Numbered from the stretch's first letter, positions 16,950 to 26,050 are shown. The stretch is 42,572 nucleotides of DNA from Phycisphaerales bacterium (GCA_015487555.1 WFPK01000029.1:1-42572), one strand, 5' to 3'. Notes: generated by a model from the sequence alone, not told the origin. Made by a program: numbers and translations.

Positions 16950-19706
16950 TCACTTTTTTCCAGACGCTGCTTCGGACTCTGATTCGTCTGCTTCGTCGAT
17001 TCTTGCTGCCGAGATGACCCCATCTCCATCTTTGAGCCTCACGACCCGCACGCCTTGGGTCCCTCGACCATAGCTGGAAATCGAATCCGCTGCCATGCGA
17101 ACGAGCTGCCCTTTTCGGGAAATCACGACCACATCCTCGCCATCGCACACGCCGATTGCTGCGACCGATGGGCCATTTCGCTCGGTGGACTTGATATCGG
17201 TGCGTCCCTTGCCGCCTCGAGATTGGCTTCGCATGGGCCCATTTTCAGGATTCACGCGGTATTCATCCACAGGCGTGCGCTTGCCGTACCCGTTTTCGGT
17301 GATCGTCAACAGGCACAGATTCCGATCGAGCATCTCCTGGGTCGTGTGTGTGACCTCGGGATCGCTCTCATCTTGCACCATCGGCACACGCATGATCCCG
17401 ACGACCGACGCATTCTCGCGCAGCTCGATCCCCTTGACCCCGGCTGCCGATCGACCCATCTCGCGGACATCTTGTTCGGAGAATCGGATCGCCATGCCGC
17501 TGCTGGTGACGAGCATGAGATCATCATGCCCAGAGGTCAGCCGAACATCGAGCAAGTGATCGTCATCCTTGAGCCCAACCGCGATCAGTCCGGACCGATT
17601 CACATTGGCGTAGGCCTTGAGCGCGGTGCGTTTGACGATGCCGTTGCGTGAGACGAAGGTCAGGTAGTTCGAGCCTGATTCGAAATCCTTGATCGCAAGA
17701 TATGCACAGGTCCGTTCGCCGGGCTTGAGGTCGATGTAGTTGATGATCGGGCGCCCCTTGCTCGTTCGGCTCATCTCGGGGAGTTCGTAGACCTTGAGCT
17801 TGAACACCCGACCGGTATCAGTGAAGCAGAGCAGATCATCATGCGTCGAAGCTGCAAACAAGTGCTCAACGAAATCGTCGTCCTTGGAGTCCGATGCGCG
17901 AATGCCCTTGCCGCCGCGTGCTTGGGCCTGGTAGGTCTCGAGAGGCACGCGCTTGACATACCCGGCATGCGAGATCGTCACGGCCATCTCTTGCTCTTGG
18001 ATCAATGCCGCGATGTCGATATCGCCCGCAGCCTCTTCGATCGAGGTCAACCGATCGCGTCCGAACCGCTGTTTCATCTCTTCGCAATCGGCGACGATGA
18101 TATCGAGCACCATGCGATGGTTGCCCAGAATCTCTTCGTACCCTTCTATTTCGAGAATCAGGGCTGAGTATTCTTTGACCAGGCGTTCGATTTCGAGCCC
18201 GACGAGCTGGATCAGGCGCATCGACCCGATGGTTTCTGCCTGGATGCGTGTGAGCAGGATGCCGCCGTCGGCGTCCGAATCGCGCATCGCCTTCATCAGA
18301 CGCTCAGGGATTTGGGCTGCAGCCGGGTGCGACGCCGGGATGGTGTACCTTCGATCCATCAGCTTACCGATCGCCTCTTCGCGGGTCTGCGAGGATTTGA
18401 TAAGCTGAATAATCTCGTCGATATCAATCACGGCATAGATCATGCCCTCGAGAATATGGGCCTTCTTCTTGGCCTCGCGCAAGAGGTACTGCGTCCTTCG
18501 CGTGATGACCTCGACACGGTGATCGACATAGCACTCGATGAGCTGCTTGAGCCCCATCGTGCGAGGCTGACGGTTGACCAGAGCAATATTGATAATCGAG
18601 AAGGTCTGCTGCAACGGCGTGCATTGATACAACTGATTCTCGACCACCGCCGGGTCTGCGCCCTTCTTGAGTTCGATCACAATCCGCGTCTGCGCGTTGC
18701 GCCCTGATTCATTGCGGACATCAGAGATATCCTTGATCCGATCATCCTTGACCGCATCGACGATCTTCTCGACGAGGGTGTTCTGGACGAGTGAATACGG
18801 AATCTCGTCGATCACAATCTGCTGGCGTCCCTGGGTGCCTCGGTCTTCGACATGCAGGGTCCCCCGCACGGTGACGCGCCCGCGACCCGTCGAGTAGGCA
18901 TCAACAATACCCTTGCGCCCCAAGATGCGCCCGGCGGTCGGGAAGTCTGGGCCTTGCACGCCGCGCCGGATGACATTGCCATCCTCGTCGATCTCATCCT
19001 TCATCAGGTCTCTCAGCTCGATCGCGGGGTCATTGACCACGCGCACGATCGCATCGAAAATCTCGGTCGGATTATGAGGCGGCAAGCTCGTCGCCATGCC
19101 GACAGCGATGCCCATGCCGCCGTTGATAAGCAGGTAGGGAAACTTGCCCGGCAGCACCGTGGGCTCCAAGAGCCGATCGTCGTAGTTGGGCTGGAAATCG
19201 ACGGTGCCGAACTTGATATCAGCGAGCATATCGACCGAGGCATGGGTCATGCGTGCTTCGGTATATCGCATCGCAGCGGGCGGATCGCCATCAATCGAAC
19301 CAAAGTTGCCCTGAGGCTCAACCACCGGCGTGTTCATCTTCCACTTCTGCGCCATCCCGACCATCGTGGGATAGATCACCGATTCGCCGTGGGGGTGATA
19401 GTTGCCCGAGGTGTCGCCACAGATTTTGGCACACTTGAGGTGCTTCTTGTTTGGGCGGAGGTTGAGATCATTCATCGCGACCAAGATGCGCCGCTGGGAT
19501 GGCTTCAATCCATCGCGAACATCGGGCAGCGCACGATCCATGATCGTGCTCATCGCATAGGTGAGGTACGAATCGGCAAGCTCGCGCTCGATCGAGAGAT
19601 CAGCCGCTTTGGTGTGCGAACTTGTCGGATCATTCTTTGGATCATGTTCCGGCGATGATTCGGCGCCATCTTCAATCGAATCATCAGGCGGGAGATTATC
19701 TGACAT
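16950..19706 (-). CDS. gyrA: DNA gyrase subunit A
   Basis: ATP-dependent negative supercoiling with GyrB. 918 residues: a 35-residue acidic N-terminal extension, breakage-reunion domain (about 36-530) with catalytic Y148 in AAMRYTEARM, coiled coil, and a C-terminal beta-pinwheel (about 570-900). The GyrA box QARGGKG at 595-601 shows it is gyrase and not topoisomerase IV ParC. In the quinolone region, HPHGESVIYPT gives Ser at the E. coli S83 position (S109) and Pro at the D87 position (P113). The start is supported by GGAGA about 8 bases upstream. gyrB is not adjacent. The STAS and TrkA-C genes follow in the same direction. Confidence 0.97.
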   Translation of the reverse strand: MSDNLPPDDSIEDGAESSPEHDPKNDPTSSHTKAADLSIERELADSYLTYAMSTIMDRALPDVRDGLKPSQRRILVAMNDLNLRPNKKHLKCAKICGDTSGNYHPHGESVIYPTMVGMAQKWKMNTPVVEPQGNFGSIDGDPPAAMRYTEARMTHASVDMLADIKFGTVDFQPNYDDRLLEPTVLPGKFPYLLINGGMGIAVGMATSLPPHNPTEIFDAIVRVVNDPAIELRDLMKDEIDEDGNVIRRGVQGPDFPTAGRILGRKGIVDAYSTGRGRVTVRGTLHVEDRGTQGRQQIVIDEIPYSLVQNTLVEKIVDAVKDDRIKDISDVRNESGRNAQTRIVIELKKGADPAVVENQLYQCTPLQQTFSIINIALVNRQPRTMGLKQLIECYVDHRVEVITRRTQYLLREAKKKAHILEGMIYAVIDIDEIIQLIKSSQTREEAIGKLMDRRYTIPASHPAAAQIPERLMKAMRDSDADGGILLTRIQAETIGSMRLIQLVGLEIERLVKEYSALILEIEGYEEILGNHRMVLDIIVADCEEMKQRFGRDRLTSIEEAAGDIDIAALIQEQEMAVTISHAGYVKRVPLETYQAQARGGKGIRASDSKDDDFVEHLFAASTHDDLLCFTDTGRVFKLKVYELPEMSRTSKGRPIINYIDLKPGERTCAYLAIKDFESGSNYLTFVSRNGIVKRTALKAYANVNRSGLIAVGLKDDDHLLDVRLTSGHDDLMLVTSSGMAIRFSEQDVREMGRSAAGVKGIELRENASVVGIMRVPMVQDESDPEVTHTTQEMLDRNLCLLTITENGYGKRTPVDEYRVNPENGPMRSQSRGGKGRTDIKSTERNGPSVAAIGVCDGEDVVVISRKGQLVRMAADSISSYGRGTQGVRVVRLKDGDGVISAARIDEADESESEAASGKK

Positions 19707-19895
19707 TGAGTGTTCTCCAAGGGAGTCGCAGTGGGTCGCCGGGGCAGGATCGGGCGCACAAGATGCCCCAATATCCCACGCAAACGGGACAGAAAATCAT
19801 AGGCGCACCACGAAATTTTGGCTCGGTTTCCGACCCAGAAAGACCCCGAAAAAACCCACTTCACCGTCCACAAACACGGATTTTACATTGCCGAT

Positions 19896-21842
19896 CTATG
19901 GCGAGGGTCGCGCCAGAATCGCATCGAACGATCGGGTCGTCTCAGTCAGTGTCAACAACGCCATCGCGCTGACCTCGACAGGCATCCGTTGATCCCACAA
20001 CGCCATGCGCCCCCCCCAGTGCGCCTTAGAACCAGACGCATACATATGCAGGTTCTCACGCTGGGCACAGAGCTGATGGATAAATCGGATCGCGCTGACC
20101 TGCCGACCAACCTGCGCGGGAATCTCACCCGAAGAGATCGTCCCGGGTGTGAAACCCTCGTCGCCAAGCATCGTGCCCATCAGCGCCAACGCCCGCATCG
20201 AAAGCCAGCTTGGCAAAGGCGTGCTCGAAGAGGTAAACACGATCCCGCCTTCCAAATCCCGGTCCATCCACGCCAAATCCGCCCGCTTGAGCTGATGCTC
20301 CCACACGAGCTGGCGCATCGCCACCAAGGCTTCACGGTGCGCATCGCCCTGTCCCTGTTCCATCGCAGCCCATCCCAAAAACGGCATCTGCGCAACGAGC
20401 CCGCCGATCGGAGTCTCGGAAAACACCTGTTCGATCGCAGACTCGGCGGTGCCTGCCCGATCCTGAGGATCGAGCTTGCCCGACCGCACCAACGCATGGG
20501 CAACCAACCCATGCGAACCACCCGGCACCTCGGAGGCAAACCCGCTGCCCGCTCGATAAACCTCATCGAGCACCTCAAGGCACCGAATCCGAAGCGTATT
20601 GAGCGCCTCGTCGCCGAGGATATCAATCAGTTGTATCTCCGAAAGGGCGATCAGCGCCATACATGCCCCGAGCGGATCATCCCACGCAGCAACCTCGCCA
20701 GGCTCAACCACCCCCAGATCACCAAGCACGCCCTTGGCAGCGAGAATCGCCTGGCGATGTGTCTCGGTGGTGCCCAAGTGACCAAAGCGCAAAAGGGCAT
20801 AGGCGCTGATTGCCTGCTCGAAAGGCGAAGCAAAGGCTGAAGCACTCGTGCCCGTCACCGGATCGAGTGTTCCCATCATCCCATACCTCTCGACCCCAGC
20901 CCATCGCCGACCCATCAGGTGCGTTGCAATCGCCGACGAAGAGGCGCGGATCGAGCGGACGCTGATTTCCGATTGTCCGATCACCCGCCCGCCTCGATCC
21001 AGAAACGACGCGCCCATCTTGGGCCCGATCTGCCCGAGCACGATGGGCTCGAATCGGTAAAAAGCATACCCGCTCTGGGCAAGCTCGCTCGGCGTCTTGA
21101 GCACCGCGCTGCCATCGCCTGCGAGCGCATTGGCCAAGGCCATCGCGCCCTGGGTCATGTCGGTGTTGCGGGCGAGCATGGACTCGGGGCCCATCACCTC
21201 GATCCGATCACCACGCCCAACTGCGACCCCAAGCACCCCGGGGGTATACCCAAACCCGGGCAGCTCGAGCTCCGAAGCAGAGATCGGCACGAGCGCATCA
21301 GCAATCTCGAGGGTGATCGTCACCCGCGAAGCCAGATCGGCAATCCGCTCGTCCCACGCAGCGTCACGCTCGTCGCCGAGCTTGGTATTGGCCCTGCGCA
21401 GCGCCCGACGCGCCGCTTCCCAAATAAGCGTCGGGCTCGGATCCAACGATCCGCTCGAACCCCGCCCCAGCACCCGCCCATCGACCCGAAGGGTCACAAT
21501 CGCAGCTGCTGCCAAAACGCCTTGCGCATCGGCTCCGTCTCGATCATCTGGACCGTCTGGACCGTCTCTATCGCCTGTACGGGCAGCATCATCACCGCCG
21601 GGCACCTCCCAGCCCCGAACCCATTGATCCACTTGCTGATAGGCATCGAGGCTCTCCTCGATCGGCATCGCAGGCTGGGTATGGGCATAGGCATAGGCAT
21701 GGGCTCCGTATACCCCGAGCACCCCAGCAAAGAACATCCGCCCAAGCACACGCCTCGTGTTCTCGGACCAAGGGCCCACATGGGGAATATTGAAAGTACG
21801 GCGTGATTTGTGTTGACTCATGGTGTTGTTTTCGTGCATCAT
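19896..21842 (-). CDS. Large secreted or membrane-anchored protein of unknown function
   Basis: Up to 648 residues. A single hydrophobic segment (about residues 30-50: VLGRMFFAGVLGVYGAHAYA) with basic residues before it marks export. Residues about 82-105 are Asp/Gly-rich low complexity. A domain from about 110 to 240 (VTLRVDGRVLGRGSSGS onward) is followed by a long helical part rich in Ala/Leu with repeated AxxALxxLG-like helices (about 320-640), which could be an alpha/alpha toroid; this is an impression, not an assignment. I do not recognise the family. The start is uncertain among three ATGs (21842, 21839, 21821), none with a convincing Shine-Dalgarno. It lies 189 bp upstream of gyrA. A 13-bp dyad (21845-21857) sits directly before the first ATG. 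Confidence 0.72.
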   Translation of the reverse strand: MMHENNTMSQHKSRRTFNIPHVGPWSENTRRVLGRMFFAGVLGVYGAHAYAYAHTQPAMPIEESLDAYQQVDQWVRGWEVPGGDDAARTGDRDGPDGPDDRDGADAQGVLAAAAIVTLRVDGRVLGRGSSGSLDPSPTLIWEAARRALRRANTKLGDERDAAWDERIADLASRVTITLEIADALVPISASELELPGFGYTPGVLGVAVGRGDRIEVMGPESMLARNTDMTQGAMALANALAGDGSAVLKTPSELAQSGYAFYRFEPIVLGQIGPKMGASFLDRGGRVIGQSEISVRSIRASSSAIATHLMGRRWAGVERYGMMGTLDPVTGTSASAFASPFEQAISAYALLRFGHLGTTETHRQAILAAKGVLGDLGVVEPGEVAAWDDPLGACMALIALSEIQLIDILGDEALNTLRIRCLEVLDEVYRAGSGFASEVPGGSHGLVAHALVRSGKLDPQDRAGTAESAIEQVFSETPIGGLVAQMPFLGWAAMEQGQGDAHREALVAMRQLVWEHQLKRADLAWMDRDLEGGIVFTSSSTPLPSWLSMRALALMGTMLGDEGFTPGTISSGEIPAQVGRQVSAIRFIHQLCAQRENLHMYASGSKAHWGGRMALWDQRMPVEVSAMALLTLTETTRSFDAILARPSP

Positions 21843-21844
21843 GT

Positions 21845-21857
21845 TGCATCGGATGCA
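21845..21857. promoter_or_regulatory. 13-bp perfect dyad, candidate regulator site
   Basis: TGCATCGGATGCA, two 6-bp arms around one base. It lies 3 bases before the start codon of the minus-strand gene and about 110 bp upstream of the predicted start of the sigma54 transcript, a usual enhancer distance for an NtrC-type activator. The link is inferred from position only. Confidence 0.4.
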
Positions 21858-21935
21858 CAGACCTGGGCGTCCGAGAAGAATAGTAAACCACTTTGACGCA
21901 TCCTAGGGCCTGTCGAACCCTCCCATGCCATGTTC

Positions 21936-21951
21936 TGGCACACCAGTTGCA
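21936..21951 (+). promoter_or_regulatory. Sigma54 (-24/-12) promoter
   Basis: TGGCAC at 21936-21941, a 5-base spacer and TTGCA at 21947-21951, matching the consensus TGGCAC-N5-TTGCA at every position with GG and GC exactly 12 apart (21937 and 21949). Transcription would start near 21962, 14 bases before the Shine-Dalgarno of the 29-codon ORF. No other match this good was noticed in the window. Confidence 0.8.
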
Positions 21952-21986
21952 ACTCCCTAGGCAACAACTGAAAAAAGGAGTTTCCC

Positions 21987-22076
21987 ATGGCTGCTATGCA
22001 AGAAATCTTTCTCATGACCGCTCTTCGTCGCCGCGTCGCCGTCCTTACCCTGCTGAGCTTCGTCGCCCTGCTCTGA
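21987..22076 (+). CDS. 29-residue hydrophobic peptide under a sigma54 promoter
   Basis: ATG at 21987, TGA at 22074-22076. AAGGAG (21975-21980) lies 6 bases upstream in an A-rich context, one of the best ribosome binding sites in the window. The peptide starts MAAMQEIFLM, has a basic RRR cluster (14-16) and ends in a hydrophobic stretch VAVLTLLSFVALL, so it could insert in the membrane. It sits alone between the divergent 648-residue gene and the convergent rpsA terminator. It is too short for homology-based recognition and I assign no function. An alternative is that the transcript is a regulatory RNA of about 270 nt and the ORF is incidental. Confidence 0.6.
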   Translation: MAAMQEIFLMTALRRRVAVLTLLSFVALL

Positions 22077-22195
22077 GCCTCACCCAAATCATATCCTTTC
22101 GACCCCATCGCCCAGACCCCATCTATCAGACCATGTCATGCTGTGCGTCTTGAGTAAGCATGACCGATAACTGTACGCACCCTTGGGACTCTATC

Positions 22196-22233
22196 AAAAA
22201 AAACACCCCGTCCACTTGTTGGTCGGGGTGTTT
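22196..22233 (-). terminator. Rho-independent terminator of rpsA
   Basis: Perfect 10-bp stem AAACACCCCG / CGGGGTGTTT with a 13-base loop, followed on the minus strand by a run of T. It lies 49 bp after the rpsA stop. On the plus strand the same stem is followed by the weaker TTTGAGGTTTT, so it may also stop the sigma54 transcript. Confidence 0.92.
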
Positions 22234-22281
22234 GAGGTTTTGGAGCTGTGACTGAGCAGCTTTGGCCCAGCCCAGATTCGA

Positions 22282-24072
22282 TTAGAGCTCGATCTTGTCG
22301 GTACCCATCGCTCCGTGATCGTCCATGCCGCCCTTGGATGGGATGTTCATTCCCCCACCCATTGAGCTGCCGCCACTGCCCGAACCGCCCTCGCCCGAGG
22401 CGCCCTCGTTGCCCGAAGCATCGCCCCACTGGGCCCGCTTGAGCGAGAGTCCGATCTTGCGATCGTCGATATCGACTCTCAGAATCTTGACATCGACCTC
22501 TTCGTCAACAGTGACGACATCCTGCGGGTTCTCGACCTTATGGTCAGCGAGTTCCGAGATGTGCAAGAGCCCTTCGAGATCATCTTCAAGCTCGACGAAG
22601 ACGCCGAAGTTGGTGATCTTGGTGACCTTGCCTCGGACAACCATACCAGGCTGATATGCACTTGGGATCGCTTCGACCCATGGATCTTCCGAGAGCTGCT
22701 TGATGCCCAGCGAGATGCGCTGCTTGTCACGATCGACATCAAGAACAACACACTCGACCTCGTCGCCCTTCTTGTAGAGCTCGTTTGGATGGGTGACTTT
22801 CTTGGTCCATGACATATCGGAGATATGCAAGAGCCCGTCGATGCCCGGCTCGATCTCTACAAATGCGCCGTAGTTGGCCAGGTTGCGGATGGTGCCGGTG
22901 ACGATTGTGCCATTGGGATATTTCTCGGAGACGAGTTCCCACGGGTTGACCTCGATCTGCTTCATGCCAAGCGAGATTTCCTGCTTGTTCTTGTCGATCT
23001 CGAGCACCACAACATCAATCTCTTCACCCGCAGTCACAATTTCCGATGGGTGATTCACGCGACGAGTCCATGACATCTCGGAGATGTGCACGAGCCCTTC
23101 GATCCCGTCGTCGAGCCGAATGAAGGCACCATAGGACATGATGTTGACCACCTCGCCCTTGATGCGTGCCCCGACGGGGAACTTGCCTTCGATCTCTTCC
23201 CAAGGCGACGATTCGGTCTGCTTGAGACCAAGGGCAACCTTTTCCTTCTCGCGATCAATATTGAGCACCTTGACCTCGACCTTGTCGTCGATCTTGAGCA
23301 GCTCCGATGGGTGATTGATGCGCCCCCAGGACATATCGGTGATATGCAAGAGCCCGTCGATTCCGCCCAGGTCAACGAATGCGCCAAAGTCGGCGATGTT
23401 CTTGACCGTGCCGGTGATGACCTGTCCTTCGGTGAGGTTGGCCATGAGGTTCTGCTTGGCAGCCGAACGCTCGTGCTCGACGAGCTTGCGCCGCGAGATG
23501 ACGATGTTGCGCCGTTCGGTGTCGATCTTGAGGATCTCGGCCCGAACCTTGCGCCCGATGAACTCATCGAGGTTATGCGGGCGACGGATATCGACCTGCG
23601 AGGCAGGCAAGAACACCGGCACGCCGATATCGACCAAGAGACCACCCTTGATCTTGCGCATGACCGTACCTTCAACGACATCCTCTTCTTTCGTAGTATC
23701 AACGATGCGCTGCCAGGCGATCTGACGGTCGGCTTTGCGTTTGGAGAGCTCGATGAGCCCGTCGTCGCCTTCGAGCGATTCGAGCAATACATCAACCTCA
23801 TCGCCGATCTTGAGATCGGCCATCGCCGAGAACTCTTCGCGCGGGACGAGCCCCTCGCTCTTGAGCCCGACTTCGACAACGACATCGTCGCCTGCAAACC
23901 CGATGACGGTGCCCTTGATGAGCTTGCCCGGGGAAAGGTCGGTTGCCTGATCCGAAAGGATCGTGTCCATCCGGTTCTCGGAGTCTACGCTCTCGCCGAA
24001 GGCTTCGCCGAGCAGTGCCAACGCTTCATCGTCAGCGATATCCAAGGATGCGATCAGATTCTCATCGATCAT
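22282..24072 (-). CDS. rpsA: 30S ribosomal protein S1
   Basis: Binds mRNA on the 30S subunit and helps initiation. 596 residues with six S1 (OB-fold) repeats; repeats 3-6 are the best conserved, each with the FGAFV/YGAFI ... GLLHIS pattern and HPSE or HPNE ends (about 200-540). The first two repeats are more diverged, as in other S1 proteins. The C-terminus is a Gly/Ser-rich low-complexity tail (GSGSGGSSMGGG) that ends in an acidic stretch. The ATG giving MIDENLIASL is chosen over an extension of 29 codons, because the extension is non-conserved and AAGGA lies about 10 bases upstream of this ATG. The gene is monocistronic with a strong terminator. Confidence 0.95.
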   Translation of the reverse strand: MIDENLIASLDIADDEALALLGEAFGESVDSENRMDTILSDQATDLSPGKLIKGTVIGFAGDDVVVEVGLKSEGLVPREEFSAMADLKIGDEVDVLLESLEGDDGLIELSKRKADRQIAWQRIVDTTKEEDVVEGTVMRKIKGGLLVDIGVPVFLPASQVDIRRPHNLDEFIGRKVRAEILKIDTERRNIVISRRKLVEHERSAAKQNLMANLTEGQVITGTVKNIADFGAFVDLGGIDGLLHITDMSWGRINHPSELLKIDDKVEVKVLNIDREKEKVALGLKQTESSPWEEIEGKFPVGARIKGEVVNIMSYGAFIRLDDGIEGLVHISEMSWTRRVNHPSEIVTAGEEIDVVVLEIDKNKQEISLGMKQIEVNPWELVSEKYPNGTIVTGTIRNLANYGAFVEIEPGIDGLLHISDMSWTKKVTHPNELYKKGDEVECVVLDVDRDKQRISLGIKQLSEDPWVEAIPSAYQPGMVVRGKVTKITNFGVFVELEDDLEGLLHISELADHKVENPQDVVTVDEEVDVKILRVDIDDRKIGLSLKRAQWGDASGNEGASGEGGSGSGGSSMGGGMNIPSKGGMDDHGAMGTDKIEL

Positions 24073-24653
24073 AGTAGTTGTGTCCTTCCATACTCTTGCG
24101 AGTATCGCAGTGACGCTTCCGCACCCGGTCGGCCAACCCGGGAGCGTGTGCCTCTGCATCCGATCAGGTGAAAACCTCAGGCGGAAACCTCAGGCGAAAA
24201 CCCCAACCAGACTGCACCATATCGGTGCGGCTTGAGTCCATGTGTCCTTGCCAACCCGGACCATCCGGAAGCAAGATCGGCCTTTCCCCCAGCATTCCGA
24301 TCGGAAACCCGGGGAAGGGAGGATAGTGCGCTCTCCGAGGCCAGAAAAGCAATTCCGCACAGGAATCAGGATGATTCTCAAATCTCTTGGCATCGGCTTG
24401 GAACGAAAGGGCTCAGTTCAGGAAATTGTCTCCAGAAATTGCTTTCGACCGATAGACTTGTTGGGCTTAGACCCTGCCAAAGCGTACCATTGACGCTCAG
24501 TTGGCTTTATCGGAAAGCCAATCATTCGGCCTCTGCAGCGACCGGATGACTCCCCCCTCACTCTCCCCCCCCCAAATGAGTGAAACACGGGAGGCGTGTG
24601 CTGCGAATGTCTCACGGAACGAACCGTGCGCAAATTGAGATTGGGTGCCACGC
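24073..24653. other. Intergenic region between divergent rpsA and gdhA
   Basis: 581 bp without a supported gene. It must contain both promoters, but no convincing -35/-10 pair was found. It holds a triple 13-bp tandem repeat (24164-24202), a hairpin around the palindrome TTCCGATCGGAA near 24295 flanked by pairing C-rich and G-rich tracts, a short CACGG/CCGTG hairpin close to the gdhA start (near 24614-24629), and a run of C at about 24570-24580. Confidence 0.6.
24164..24202. repeat. Three 13-bp tandem repeats in the rpsA leader
   Basis: TCAGGTGAAAACC (24164-24176), TCAGGCGGAAACC (24177-24189) and TCAGGCGAAAACC (24190-24202) follow each other without gaps. They lie about 92-130 bp upstream of the rpsA start codon, so may be transcribed in its 5' leader. 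Confidence 0.85.
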
Positions 24654-25976
24654 ATGACCGCAACAGCAACCGCGACCGAACTCCCCCGTGGAGCAGTCAC
24701 CGACGAACTCGGATTTCCAAACGATCCCGATAACCTCTACCTCCAAACCGTCAGCACCATGCTCGACGCTGCGAAACTGGTCAACCTCAAGCATCGTACC
24801 CGAATTATCCTCGCCCAACCCAAAAACGAGATCATGGTCCACTTCCCCGTCAAAATGGACGACGGGCACCATCGACTCTTCAAAGGCTACCGAATCCAAC
24901 ACAACAACGCCTGTGGCCCATACAAAGGTGGATTCCGGTTCCACCCCAATGTCCACCTCGATGATGTCAAATCCCTCGCATTCCTCATGACCATGAAATG
25001 CGCAGTCGTCCGCATCCCATTCGGAGGCGGCAAAGGAGGCGTCAATGTCGATACACGCGATCTCTCCCAAGGCGAAATCCAAAGACTCACCCGCCGCTAC
25101 TGCAGCGCCATCATGGATCAGATCGGACCAGATGTCGATATCCCCGCGCCAGATGTCGGCACCAATGCACAGATCATGGCCTGGTTCGCAGACACCTACA
25201 TGATGTCCTCCTCGCACCAGCACCACGATGCACTCCGCGTCGTCACCGGCAAGCCCGTTGAGTTTGGTGGCTCGGCAGGACGCGAAAAAGCAACCGGACA
25301 AGGTGTCGCCGACACCCTCGCCGAGATGCTCCCGGGTATCGGAATCGCCCTCGAAGGCATGAAAGTCTCACTGCTCGGGTTCGGAAATGTCAACGGATGG
25401 GGAGGCCAAATCCTGCAAGATATGGGCGCCAAAATCGTCGCCGTCATGGACCACACCGGCGCCATCCGAAACGACAACGGCATCGACTGCAAAGCCCTCT
25501 ACGCACACAACATGAAAACCGGAGGCATCGCCGGATTTGAAGGCGTGGATGTCATCGATGAAGAAGGATTCTATCGCACACCCGTCGATGTCTTCATCCC
25601 CGGTGCACTCGAACAAATGATCAAAGAAAAACAAGCTCAGTGGCTCGACTGCAAAGTCATGGCCGAGGCGGCCAACGCGCCGTGCGACCCATCAGGCGAT
25701 CGTAAACTCGTCGAAAAGGGCATCGAAGTCATCCCTGCCATCCTCGCCAACGCCGGCGGCGTCACGGTCTCCTACTTCGAGTGGGTCCAGAACAAGAACG
25801 CCGTCACCTGGTCCGCCGAGCAGGTCGACCGCGAACTCAACCGCCATATGGTCGTCGCCTCCCAGCGTACCCTTGCCCGGCGCAACGAGCTCAAGTGCAC
25901 CCTCCGCGAAGCCGCCTTCGCCTCGGCACTCGACCACCTCGGCGATGTCTACAAAGTCCGAGGCATCTTCCCATAA
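24654..25976 (+). CDS. gdhA: Glutamate dehydrogenase
   Basis: NAD(P)-dependent interconversion of glutamate and 2-oxoglutarate plus ammonia. 440 residues. Substrate domain: GPYKGGFRFHP with K91, MTMK (K115), the PFGGGKGG motif with K127, and PAPDVGT with D167. Rossmann domain: LLGFGNVNGWGG with GFGNVN at 242-247. C-terminal family block: NAGGVTVSYFEWVQN. The ATG at 24654 is preferred to a GTG three codons upstream; no strong Shine-Dalgarno is seen for either. Cofactor preference cannot be decided by eye. It is a single-gene unit with its own terminator. It is a classical nitrogen-assimilation gene, but no sigma54 promoter was found before it. Confidence 0.95.
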   Translation: MTATATATELPRGAVTDELGFPNDPDNLYLQTVSTMLDAAKLVNLKHRTRIILAQPKNEIMVHFPVKMDDGHHRLFKGYRIQHNNACGPYKGGFRFHPNVHLDDVKSLAFLMTMKCAVVRIPFGGGKGGVNVDTRDLSQGEIQRLTRRYCSAIMDQIGPDVDIPAPDVGTNAQIMAWFADTYMMSSSHQHHDALRVVTGKPVEFGGSAGREKATGQGVADTLAEMLPGIGIALEGMKVSLLGFGNVNGWGGQILQDMGAKIVAVMDHTGAIRNDNGIDCKALYAHNMKTGGIAGFEGVDVIDEEGFYRTPVDVFIPGALEQMIKEKQAQWLDCKVMAEAANAPCDPSGDRKLVEKGIEVIPAILANAGGVTVSYFEWVQNKNAVTWSAEQVDRELNRHMVVASQRTLARRNELKCTLREAAFASALDHLGDVYKVRGIFP

Positions 25977-25998
25977 AGCAATAGCACATCTCGTTTAC

Positions 25999-26030
25999 AA
26001 AAGCGGCACAAAATTGTGTCGCTTTTTTTT
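25999..26030 (+). terminator. Rho-independent terminator of gdhA
   Basis: Stem AGCGGCACAA / TTGTGTCGCT (one G-U pair) with a 2-base loop, followed by a run of eight T (26023-26030). It starts about 23 bp after the gdhA stop and isolates gdhA from the cassette that follows. Confidence 0.93.
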
Positions 26031-26050
26031 CAAACTTCCACTATTTGGCA

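Noticed and set aside
18852-19658. 268-codon open frame opposite gyrA
   Set aside because: Antisense shadow of a highly conserved coding region.
17035-19706. Pro at the GyrA position equivalent to E. coli D87 as a quinolone-resistance mutation
   Set aside because: Pro at this place is, to my recollection, the normal residue in planctomycete GyrA proteins; the S83 equivalent is still Ser.
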